From: CAYVZU01 sp964455935 | GTDB lineage: Bacteria > Fibrobacterota > CAYVZU01 | NCBI GenBank assembly: GCA_964455935.1 | Contig: CAYVZU010000116.1 | Span: 1 to 12,910 of the forward strand | Direction of reading: 5' to 3' | Length of the DNA: 12,910 nt | Program-made: the position numbers and the translations under genes | The notes under the pieces: model-generated | Seen by the model: only the letters and a program-made list of their open reading frames with translations | Told to the model about the DNA's origin: nothing | The model's database searches: none | Shown here: positions 7,372 through 12,910 of the stretch, in pieces | How positions within the stretch are numbered: position 1 is the first letter of the stretch | Layout: the number at the start of each line of letters is the position of its first letter

Positions 7372-7546
7372 TTAGTTTATTAGCAATTCCGCTCTTTTTC
7401 CACGGTACCCTCGAAACCCACTCGCCAAACATAACCACGTTAACCCACCCATTTTGTCCCACTGGGCGCTTGGATAGCATCTGCGTCTCCAAACCTGCGC
7501 GCGCGCAGACCCAACGGATTAGTTCCGGCTTTATTTCAACACGCAT
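7310..7546 (-). pseudogene. N-terminal fragment of an ImmA/IrrE-type HTH protein
   Basis: The start ATG at 7546 has AAAGGA 9 nt upstream and opens MRVEIKPELIRWVCARAGLE, which matches the N-terminus of HTH proteins fused to an ImmA/IrrE metallopeptidase (V-x-V-K-P-E-x-L-x-W-A-x-x-x-A-G-L). In those proteins the next part reads R-F-P-x-x-x-x-W-x-x-G-x-x-x-P-T. Here the same frame goes off-family after SKR (about residue 25) and ends at TAA 7310-7312; a one-base shift gives YPSAQWDKMGG, which fits the family better, then stops. No zinc-binding HExxH domain follows. Interpreted as a broken toxin/peptidase gene at the front of the defence operon. The N-terminal resemblance is clear to me, the frameshift is probable. 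Confidence 0.5.
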
Positions 7547-7621
7547 TGCTTGTTGTCCTTTTGTGCCCATATCCTCACATGGAAATATATCATCAAAATG
7601 GCGCCTTCGGGTAAGATCAAT

Positions 7622-7756
7622 TCAATCCTGCCAACCCATAATCTCGCCGAATTCTGCGACAAGCTGTCGCATAATTTGATTCCCTTCACGCCGCGCCATT
7701 TCTCTCACAGCTTGTGAGAGCTTTTCAGCTTTCCCATTTCCACTCCCCTGCCGTTT
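7622..7756 (-). other. Short unassigned open frame containing a palindrome
   Basis: Forty-four codons are open between TGA 7757-7759 and TGA 7622-7624. The end reads LSQAVREMARREGNQIMRQL and then VAEFGEIMGWQD, which is protein-like and helical. Possible starts are a GTG inside the palindrome at 7702-7720 or the ATG two codons later; neither has a good ribosome-binding site. It could be the tail of a lost gene or a small regulator. No family is recognised and I would not treat it as a confirmed gene. Confidence 0.25.
7702..7720. promoter_or_regulatory. Perfect interrupted palindrome, possible operator
   Basis: CTCTCACAGCTTGTGAGAG: two perfect 8-base arms (7702-7709 and 7713-7720) around GCT. 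It could be a dimeric repressor site for an HTH protein of the region (the broken one at 7310-7546 or the HigA-like protein at 3132-3374) or a short hairpin. On the plus strand it is followed by CTTTTC, a poor terminator tail. The symmetry is seen directly; the role is a guess. Confidence 0.4.
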
Positions 7757-8046
7757 TCAGATTTCCGGTAAGAAATAGCGCTTGCGTTGCCAGCCGTGGT
7801 GCTTCTTTCGGTGAAATGCACTGTCCGGGCGATGCGCTGAGCGCCAGTCGAAGCGGGACAGTGGCACACAAAACCAAACGGAACAATCGCTCGCGACTTG
7901 CCCCTTTATTGGATACAGAAAGACCCCAGGCACCGCGACTACGCCTATAAGTTACGCTTGGGAGCAGCCTGCAACGCTGGGGCCACACCAATAAGAATCA
8001 CTCAGGCTACTCGTCGGCCCAAACATGCCATTGTATTGCTTTTCGC
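7757..8046. other. Intergenic stretch without a supported gene
   Basis: Between the end of the outer-membrane protein gene at 8047 and the remnants below 7757 I see no convincing gene, RNA gene or promoter. One 88-codon minus-strand frame (7725-7991) is open but is rich in Arg, Ser and Leu and matches no family I know; its ATG at 7991 has no ribosome-binding site. The GC-rich stem-prone part around 7800-7860 looks more like a non-coding repeat than a protein gene. Confidence 0.4.
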
Positions 8047-9258
8047 TCAGAATGCGTATTGCGCTTCGAAACGATAAGCCGTGAAGGAATAGCCGAATCT
8101 GGGCAACAGCCGAAAGCTGAGCTTATCGCTCGGCATGTAGAAGAGACCCATTGTACCCTCGTTCACGTAGATCTTGGCTTCCGCGCGTTCGCCAAACGTC
8201 TCATCCGTATATCTGTACCCGGTGTATTGGATCCTGGGTGTCCACGAAATAAAGACCTTCAATTTCCCATTGATCGGCGCCCGTGCAACAAGCGGAAAGA
8301 AAACCTCATGGTCCCATGTGCTGTTTGCGAAGCCATATTTCTCTATGAAACTGTCATAAATAGTAGAATCGCCTTCATGAAGGAAATCTTCGGAGGCAAC
8401 GCCCGCGACTCCATAGCCCAACTCAAGCAACGGCATATTCACCTTGCGTGTATAGTTTGCCTCGATCCACATAGACACCTCGCTATCTTTCCATGGATCC
8501 ATGGAAGATCTCCGGTGGTCTGGCGCAGCACCAATATTGCAGAACAGAAATGTTCCCTTGCTGCTCAAGTATGCGTAACCAGCCTGCACAGAATACTCGA
8601 AGGATTCGCGGTTGTAGTAGGTGGAGTAGGTGACGCGGCCATCTTCAATGGTAATCCTGTCTTCGGTGTTCGAATTTTCCCCCTCCTCCACTGCGACACG
8701 GAGAAAGCCCGGTCCCACGGTCTTGAGCAATATCACAAGGCCAATATTCGACAAAGATCCCTTGCTCAAGCTTTGGGACTGTTTTGAACTATCAGCTCTG
8801 GTTGCGAGATTTTTGGTGTTTGAGCCCGCCCAATTTAGCGCGGCACCCCTTATGACGGTTCCCGTTGGTACAAACCAAAGGCCGCCCATCATACCAAGCC
8901 ACCGGTACACATTCGATTCAGTCTTTAATGTCCCGGCAATTGTGTCCTCCCGGAATTCAAACCTGGGTTTTGCGAGATATGCACCTCGCAAGCTATTAGG
9001 CCGGAGCAGTTGCGCAGCGCAATACAAACTCGTATAATCAACGTCCCGATAACCCGCCGACACAACGCTTCGTGCCGTTCCTTTGTCGATACCGGGGAAT
9101 AGCGCCTGAAAGGACGGCGAGAATTCATTAAACGCAGCAGAAAAATAGGGAAAGAAATAGTCGTCCAGTGCGGCAGTCTTGCCAGTTCTGAGTAATGGGC
9201 CAGCCGCCAATGAGGATGCCATGCACAGGAGCAGGAGCAGGAGAACGGTCCTGATCAT
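8047..9258 (-). CDS. Predicted outer-membrane beta-barrel protein
   Basis: A 403-residue exported protein. Signal peptide: MIRTVLLLLLLCMASSLAAG, with cleavage likely near residue 19 (LAA-G). The rest alternates polar and aromatic residues as in beta strands, for example LSFRLLPRFGYSFTAYRFEA, and ends in YAF with a terminal Phe, the insertion signal read by the BAM machine. It has many Tyr/Trp/Phe girdle-like residues and no other membrane helix. Residues 20-90 (DDYFFPYFSAAFNEF, FPGIDKGTARSVVS) may be a plug or periplasmic part. No named family is recognised; transport or a structural role are both possible. The ATG has GGAGG 7 nt upstream. It lies 137 nt after the DUF6599-like gene and may have its own promoter, though I could not pick one safely. 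Confidence 0.8.
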   Translation of the reverse strand: MIRTVLLLLLLCMASSLAAGPLLRTGKTAALDDYFFPYFSAAFNEFSPSFQALFPGIDKGTARSVVSAGYRDVDYTSLYCAAQLLRPNSLRGAYLAKPRFEFREDTIAGTLKTESNVYRWLGMMGGLWFVPTGTVIRGAALNWAGSNTKNLATRADSSKQSQSLSKGSLSNIGLVILLKTVGPGFLRVAVEEGENSNTEDRITIEDGRVTYSTYYNRESFEYSVQAGYAYLSSKGTFLFCNIGAAPDHRRSSMDPWKDSEVSMWIEANYTRKVNMPLLELGYGVAGVASEDFLHEGDSTIYDSFIEKYGFANSTWDHEVFFPLVARAPINGKLKVFISWTPRIQYTGYRYTDETFGERAEAKIYVNEGTMGLFYMPSDKLSFRLLPRFGYSFTAYRFEAQYAF

Positions 9259-9395
9259 TTGGGGGCCTCCATGACCACAAGATTCTGGGCAGTTGAGTAA
9301 GTCTTTCTAGTAAAGTTCTTTTGTGGGAAAAAAGCAAACAGTTTCTGGGACAGGTCTGCGGAATTTGAATCTGGCAAGTGAAACGCGGCCAGTCC

Positions 9396-9968
9396 TCAGT
9401 CAGTGGATTTCTTTCTGAGAGACTTCAGAAATTTTGCAGCATCCCCAAAACCCTGCCTGGATGTTTTGTAGCCGGAAAAGGTGAGTTCGAAATAATAGGG
9501 TCCAAAGGCAGCAAACACCAGTGTCCCGGCGGGCAGTTCCCTTGCCACGACCGCTGAGGTGTCGAAGCCCAAAACCGCCGAAGACGCGCTCAGCTCCCGC
9601 CGTTTGTCAGCGAACATGACCCCGGATTTCTTTGCATTGCCAAAGTCCATGACCAGGGCCTCGTAAGTCTTGCCGTCGGCGGTTTCCATCTTCTGGAATA
9701 ATCCCCTCTTCATGCCCCGGGCGATGTAGGCTTCCGCGCCGCCGTTGATCAACTCGTAGAGAGTCTCGCTGTTGTATTCCAGAAATCCGTCTGGTGTCTC
9801 TTTCCACCCCCTGATCCCGGCAAGGCGGAAGGGCAGTCGCTGCGGTGTTTTTGCATCCTCCAGGGCCGGTGATGCGCATGCATCTGCTTGCGGCCGGGCC
9901 GCGGAAGCGGTCGCGGCCGCGCATAAAATGAGAATGGCAAGAAACCCGCCAAGCCTTCGAATCCGCAT
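9396..9968 (-). CDS. Secreted DUF6599-like protein
   Basis: A 190-residue exported protein of unknown function. Signal peptide: MRIRRLGGFLAILILCAAAT, with cleavage likely at ASA-A near residue 23. The mature part holds WKETPDGFLEYNSETLYELI then NGGAEAYIARGMKRG (about 55-85), which resembles the Y-x-x-I-N-G-G-A-E-x-Y block I associate with DUF6599; the family name is from memory. A longer frame reaches an ATG at 10049, but that extension runs through the inserted element and the signal peptide begins only at 9968, which has AGGAT 5 nt before it. Only a 3-base duplication and the element separate it from the DUF362 gene; without the insert the two would sit 2 nt apart (TAA, AC, ATG), so they were probably one operon. 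Confidence 0.75.
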   Translation of the reverse strand: MRIRRLGGFLAILILCAAATASAARPQADACASPALEDAKTPQRLPFRLAGIRGWKETPDGFLEYNSETLYELINGGAEAYIARGMKRGLFQKMETADGKTYEALVMDFGNAKKSGVMFADKRRELSASSAVLGFDTSAVVARELPAGTLVFAAFGPYYFELTFSGYKTSRQGFGDAAKFLKSLRKKSTD

Positions 9969-9972
9969 GTTT

Positions 9973-9977
9973 ATCCT
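9973..9977 (-). promoter_or_regulatory. Ribosome-binding site formed by the element end
   Basis: AGGAT on the minus strand, 5 nt before the ATG at 9968. Four of its five bases belong to the terminal inverted repeat of the inserted element. Before insertion the same place would have read GGGATAAACATG, with GGGA as a similar site, so the insertion seems to have kept translation of the downstream gene possible. Confidence 0.55.
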
Positions 9978-10216
9978 AAAATCCGCAGTTGCATATGGCG
10001 CATAACACGCAATCTCCTGCGCATCAAACCTTTCAGGCTTCTTGTCCATATCACCTTGTCGATATGGACCGCGAATCGTACATGCCCACCATCCGGGCAG
10101 GCACTCTTCGGGCTCGCCTGCGGCGAGTGTTCTTCGGCCGTCCTGGCCTTCGAATCAAGCCTTGCTGCATCAAGATCTTGCGGTTCTGCATCCATAGCCA
10201 ACTGCGGAATTTAGGA
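9974..10216. mobile_element. MITE-like element with 25-bp terminal inverted repeats
   Basis: A 243-bp element bounded by inverted repeats at 9974-9998 and 10192-10216 that match at 22 of 25 positions; both begin TCCTAAA read inward and share TCCGCAGTTG. It is flanked by the same three bases, TTA (9971-9973 and 10217-10219), a likely target duplication. Weaker pairing continues inward for about 20 more bases, so the element could fold back over much of its length. It encodes no transposase; the frames crossing it (for example minus 9971-10201) look like chance reading of structured DNA. It sits exactly between the stop codon of the DUF362 gene (the TTA is that TAA) and the start of the DUF6599-like gene. 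The parent transposon family is not known to me. Confidence 0.72.
10044..10069. repeat. Hairpin inside the MITE-like element
   Basis: GTCCATATC (10044-10052) and GATATGGAC (10061-10069) are perfect 9-base arms around an 8-base loop. A second short hairpin, CTCGCC-TGC-GGCGAG, follows near 10112-10126. Such internal stems are common in non-autonomous elements and would make a structured transcript. Confidence 0.6.
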
Positions 10217-11245
10217 TTATCCCAAATTTTTCCGGACCACGGTGATGTTGGACAGGTTGTCATTGCCCAAGCCAAGTTTGGCCGAAAGGTCGATGTGAAT
10301 CGAACGGTCGGTGTTGGATGGGAGCTTCTCGATTTCCCGTTTTTCATTGAGAATGCCCCGCACCACCGTATCCACCGCGACAGGATCGGTGCCCACGATC
10401 AGCCCTCCGAATGGCCAGGTATTGGCCGCCTGCCACCAGGGGCCGCCCTCGAAAAGACCAAGCAGAGCGTCACAGATAATCAACCGCTGCTTTTGGCGGA
10501 TCACCGGAATGGCGTTCACCTCCGGAATTCCCGGATTGGTGCAATGATTCGCATGCAGTTCGCGGGGGTTGTCAATGGTGCCGTAGTGGTTCTTCAGGCA
10601 TCCGGAGATTCCCGTACCGCCCATTGCCTTTAGGAGGGGAACATTGATGCAGACCGTACATCCCTCGGTCAAAATCCGGCTCACGCGCGAGCTTTTGTCG
10701 CCAATGGGATAGGTTTCCGCGCTGTAGCCGATATTGGGAACACCATGCTTCTGCTCGGTTCCCATGACCCGGAGGGAGCCGGCTTCTTTCTGAAGGGTGA
10801 GACCCGCATTGATCAACTCACCATCGGTCCGGTCCCAAACGATCAGATTTCCGTCGGGCACTCCCGCGGCTTTTAGGCTGCCGGCAATAGCGACATTAAC
10901 CGCCGAATAATGCGACACCAGAGCCGTGCCTTTGATGCTCATGAGGCCCAGCGTGTTGATCTTGAGCCCCACAATGTCTTTGGGCTTGATCACCGTATTC
11001 CAGGCGTCTTTGGCCGTGCTCTTCCCGGTGAAAGCGACCATAGCCTCATCCAGCATCTGTTGAACGATGGCATGCGAAACATTCCCGGCCGCGTCAATCG
11101 CCTTGCCGTGACGCACGATCACTACTTTGCTGGCCGGCATCCTTCTGATTTTCCCTTCGATGCCAAAGACCTGATGCGGCAGAACACCACCGGCAGCCAG
11201 ACACGCCAGGCTTCCCCTTACGAATTGGCGTCGCGATGTATTCAC
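10217..11245 (-). CDS. Tat-exported DUF362 domain protein
   Basis: A 342-residue protein of the DUF362 family. Twin-arginine signal: SRRQFVRGS at residues 4-12, then a mild hydrophobic stretch ending near VFG (about 28), so it is exported folded, usually a sign of a bound cofactor or metal. The DUF362 core includes VVIVRHG, IVGLKINTLG, LKAAGVPDGNLIVWDRTD, VCINVPLLKAMGGTGISGCL then KNHYGTIDNPRELHANHC, and LLGLFEGGPWW. There is no CxxCxxC ferredoxin motif, unlike many DUF362 proteins. Some DUF362 members act in redox processes, but no reaction is established for this one. Start: GTG with AGGAG 6 nt upstream (11252-11256). The TAA stop forms part of the duplication beside the inserted element, and the C-terminus looks complete. 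Confidence 0.88.
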   Translation of the reverse strand: MNTSRRQFVRGSLACLAAGGVLPHQVFGIEGKIRRMPASKVVIVRHGKAIDAAGNVSHAIVQQMLDEAMVAFTGKSTAKDAWNTVIKPKDIVGLKINTLGLMSIKGTALVSHYSAVNVAIAGSLKAAGVPDGNLIVWDRTDGELINAGLTLQKEAGSLRVMGTEQKHGVPNIGYSAETYPIGDKSSRVSRILTEGCTVCINVPLLKAMGGTGISGCLKNHYGTIDNPRELHANHCTNPGIPEVNAIPVIRQKQRLIICDALLGLFEGGPWWQAANTWPFGGLIVGTDPVAVDTVVRGILNEKREIEKLPSNTDRSIHIDLSAKLGLGNDNLSNITVVRKNLG

Positions 11246-11282
11246 TGTCGTCTCCTTTTATGTAACTATTCAGCGCGGCAAA

Positions 11283-11419
11283 CACCCTCACCTCCACCCT
11301 CCGCAGTAGGACTGCTACGGAGGACGGGTTAATCCTCTCCCATTCCGCCACGGCGGACAGGCTCCGGGAGAGGAAGGAGTCCCCTCGCCACTCGGTGGGA
11401 GAGGGCCAGGGTGAGGGGG
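11283..11419. repeat. Compound palindromic intergenic repeat
   Basis: Outer arms CACCCTCACC (11283-11292) and GGTGAGGGGG (11410-11419) pair at 9 of 10 positions. Inside, CCTCTCCC (11334-11341) pairs with GGGAGAGG (11366-11373) and again with GGGAGAGGG (11397-11405); TCCGCC/GGCGGA (11344-11357) is a tight stem; an imperfect 11-base stem spans 11297-11322. This CCCTCACC...CTCTCCC...GAGAGGG...GTGAGGG layout is widespread between genes of many Gram-negative bacteria. It is non-coding in all frames that I can see. Confidence 0.6.
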
Positions 11420-11478
11420 TCTGCTCAGGTCACCATAAGGAAGACCAACTACTGAGGGCAAGCCGGAGGCCGAATAGA

Positions 11479-11565
11479 GAGAACGCAGAGGATCGGTTCC
11501 GGCGCAAGATCTTGCGCCGAAGATCCCTTTTTGTGTTTTCTCTCCCCCTTTCCCTCTGTGATCTC
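11479..11565. repeat. Inverted-repeat unit with a central 20-bp palindrome
   Basis: Outer arms GAGAACGCAGAGG (11479-11491) and CCTCTGTGATCTC (11553-11565) pair at 11 of 13 positions; the CTCTGTGATCTCTGTGG wording is common in intergenic DNA of environmental bacteria. At the centre is the perfect palindrome CGGCGCAAGATCTTGCGCCG (11500-11519), extended by GGATC/GATCC arms at 11490-11494 and 11522-11526. A T-run (CCCTTTTTGTGTTTT) follows only on the plus strand, where no gene ends, so it is not a terminator for the minus-strand gene upstream unless it acts through the stem alone. Confidence 0.6.
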
Positions 11566-11606
11566 TGTGGTTTCAAGGTCCTTCCGCGAGATGTGCGGCC
11601 GGCTCA

Positions 11607-12740
11607 TCAGAATCCCAACGCCAGCTCAAACAGGTGCTTTCGTTCCATTTTCTGGCCCGGGTAGTCGCCGGCCTCGTCGGCGTAGGTGGCATAATCCAAG
11701 TGCGCGGCCTTGAGAATCCCAAATCCAATTCCCAAAGTGGGATAGCCGCCGCTGGCGCCCGCGCGCAACGAGGTGTCGAGCAGAAACCAAAGCGACAGTT
11801 TCTTCTCTAGGCCGACATTGAGTTTCGACAGCAAATGGCCCGGAGCTCCTATGTCGCGGATGTCCGCCGCAAGAATCGTCTTCCGACGCCAAAACGATTT
11901 GACGGTCGTGTCCGCTTTCCAGGCATAGCCCAGATTCAAAGTGGGTTTTATAGTGAGGGTACCTTTCCCCTTTCCCAGGTCCTTGATCGCAACACCATAG
12001 GCGTGGCGGCCATGACGCTTCTGAAATCCCAGGTCAAGAGCAAAGGCTCCAATGGTTTTGGTCGAGTCGAATTTCGAAAAGGGATCCGCACTGGGAGCCG
12101 CTTCGCCTCGCGATGCAGCAGCCGCCGAATCCATTTTATCGAACATCTGCGAGGCGGGCACAACGGTCTTCATGGAAAGCACCTGCCCCAGAATTTTCGG
12201 AGCAAGCCCAACGGACCACGAATTCCATTTGCCCGCGGCCAGCCCGGCCTGCAAAACAAGATCGAGACCGAACTGCGCCTGCATCCAGGGATTGAAGATT
12301 CCCATATCCATACGGCCGCGCACTTCCGGAATAATATAGCCGCCCAGCCCGAAAACACGTGTGGCGAGCCCGCCTTCGAGCTGACCGTCCAAAACAAAAT
12401 CCTTGCGGTCGAATTTGCGCAGATCGTCGTAGAAGATCGTCACACGCTCAGGCGTTGCCTGTTCGATTCCTTGCTCGAACATATCGCGGTTTTTGTTGAG
12501 AAAATCGATTCCCTCAAAGGCGAAATTACCGATGCCCAAAGAAATCGGCAGGCCCATGGAGAACGGAAGAGGCATATGCCGCAGTCCGGCCGGGTTGATG
12601 TATAGCGCCTTTCGGCCTTCAGCCATTGCGGTCCCGGTACGGCCCATGCCAAGACTTTGCAGGTCGTAATATGCAGGCCCAGCCCAGGCTGCGAGCGCGG
12701 CTAGGAGCGCAATGGTAATCGTCTGCCGAGCATTCTTCAT
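11607..12740 (-). CDS. Outer-membrane beta-barrel protein, FadL/PorV-like N-terminus
   Basis: A 377-residue exported protein. Signal peptide: MKNARQTITIALLAALAAWA, with cleavage near residue 20-22. The mature start, YDLQSLGMGRTGTAMAEGRK then ALYINPAGLRHMP (25-57), is the G-x-G-x-x-x-A-x-x-x-x-x-x-A-x-x-x-NPAGL pattern of the FadL/OmpP1/PorV/TraF-like superfamily of barrels. The rest alternates as beta strands, with a Ser/Ala-rich loop near 210-225 (DSAAAASRGEAAPSADPF), and it ends LFELALGF with a C-terminal Phe for BAM insertion. A role in uptake of hydrophobic compounds or as a secretion-linked barrel is possible; the exact subfamily is uncertain. ATG start with AGGA 6 nt upstream. No partner gene is visible because the window ends 170 nt upstream. 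Confidence 0.85.
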   Translation of the reverse strand: MKNARQTITIALLAALAAWAGPAYYDLQSLGMGRTGTAMAEGRKALYINPAGLRHMPLPFSMGLPISLGIGNFAFEGIDFLNKNRDMFEQGIEQATPERVTIFYDDLRKFDRKDFVLDGQLEGGLATRVFGLGGYIIPEVRGRMDMGIFNPWMQAQFGLDLVLQAGLAAGKWNSWSVGLAPKILGQVLSMKTVVPASQMFDKMDSAAAASRGEAAPSADPFSKFDSTKTIGAFALDLGFQKRHGRHAYGVAIKDLGKGKGTLTIKPTLNLGYAWKADTTVKSFWRRKTILAADIRDIGAPGHLLSKLNVGLEKKLSLWFLLDTSLRAGASGGYPTLGIGFGILKAAHLDYATYADEAGDYPGQKMERKHLFELALGF

Positions 12741-12765
12741 CTATGTCCTATGCCTTCGTTCGTCA

Positions 12766-12859
12766 AATTATGAATTATGAATGGTCAATTATGAATCAGA
12801 AATCGAAGATGGCCCCATTTTCAATCCCGCTTTCCGATTCCGGTCTTCCATTCATAATT
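12766..12859. repeat. AT-rich AATTATGAAT repeats upstream of the barrel gene
   Basis: Three direct copies of AATTATGAAT (12766-12775, 12773-12782, 12787-12796) and one inverted copy, ATTCATAATT, at 12850-12859. AATTATGAATGG (12773-12784) and CCATTCATAATT (12848-12859) make perfect 12-base arms 63 nt apart. The block lies in the 5-prime region of the gene at 11607-12740. CATAAT on the minus strand resembles a -10 box, but no -35 box sits at a proper distance, so I do not call a promoter. Confidence 0.55.
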
Positions 12860-12910
12860 ATGGTTCTTCCGACTTTTCAGTGGGTACCCCCCACATATAG
12901 TGTGAGAAGG

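Noticed and set aside
7571..7625. Promoter for the defence operon (TATATT box on the minus strand near 7585)
   Set aside because: The -10-like box has no acceptable -35 box at 16-18 nt.
7725..7991. Minus-strand 88-codon frame upstream of the remnants
   Set aside because: No ribosome-binding site, low-complexity Arg/Leu/Ser content and no recognised family; kept only as part of the intergenic description.
8059..8787. Plus-strand open frame of 242 codons
   Set aside because: It mirrors the beta-barrel gene on the other strand; Cys/His/Arg-rich translation without family features.
9969..10049. Upstream extension of the DUF6599-like protein to an ATG at 10049
   Set aside because: The extra 27 codons are inside the inserted element and would bury the signal peptide; the ATG at 9968 has a proper ribosome-binding site.
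11490..11535. Stem plus T-run as an intrinsic terminator
   Set aside because: The T-run follows the stem only on the plus strand, where no gene ends; on the minus strand the stem has no T tail.
11835..12605. Long plus-strand open frame of 256 codons opposite the outer-membrane protein gene
   Set aside because: It is antisense to a gene with a signal peptide, a family motif and a C-terminal Phe; its translation is His/Arg/Pro-rich with no domain and its start has no ribosome-binding site.
1..12910. CRISPR array, tRNA, rRNA or integrase gene
   Set aside because: No regularly spaced repeats, no tRNA-like cloverleaf, no rRNA stretches and no recombinase motifs were seen.

Overview
The window is a stretch of Gram-negative bacterial chromosome in which every gene I can support lies on the minus strand, so the reading order runs from high to low coordinates. 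Three encoded proteins point to a diderm: two predicted outer-membrane beta-barrel proteins ending in Phe and one Tat-exported DUF362 protein. The FadL/PorV-like barrel and the AT-rich AATTATGAAT intergenic repeats would suit the Fibrobacterota/FCB neighbourhood, but that placement is weak.

Right half (about 8047-12910), housekeeping-like and GC-rich: an outer-membrane protein with a FadL/PorV-like N-terminus (11607-12740); a 360-base intergenic stretch with two families of palindromic repeats (11283-11419 and 11479-11565); a Tat-signal DUF362 protein (10217-11245); a 243-bp MITE-like element (9974-10216) between the stop codon of that gene and the start codon of a small DUF6599-like secreted protein (9396-9968); and a second outer-membrane barrel protein (8047-9258).

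Middle (about 7143-8046): no intact gene. It holds what looks like decayed material: an N-terminal HTH fragment of the ImmA/IrrE-associated type, a 67-codon protein-like frame with no good start, a short frame with a perfect 19-bp interrupted palindrome, and an unassigned frame.

Left half (50-7142), visibly more AT-rich: one tight operon of seven genes with gaps of 7 nt or less, or 4-nt GTGA overlaps. In order of transcription: a zinc-ribbon protein with a C-terminal nucleoside 2-deoxyribosyltransferase/TIR-like domain; hsdR of a type I restriction system; a short HigA-like HTH protein; TcmP (three-Cys-motif partner, methyltransferase-like); its three-Cys partner of the DUF5131/Gp37-Gp68 family; a class III nucleotide-cyclase-like protein (FLDILGF family); and a half-length hsdS. 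hsdM is not in the window and may lie past the left edge.

The most interesting reading is that a known defence frame (type I restriction) carries a cassette of poorly described proteins: a possible nucleotide-signal maker, a possible nucleotide- or NAD-cleaving effector, and a radical-SAM-like/methyltransferase-like pair. The domain calls and operon structure come from the sequence and recalled family motifs; joint function is inference.
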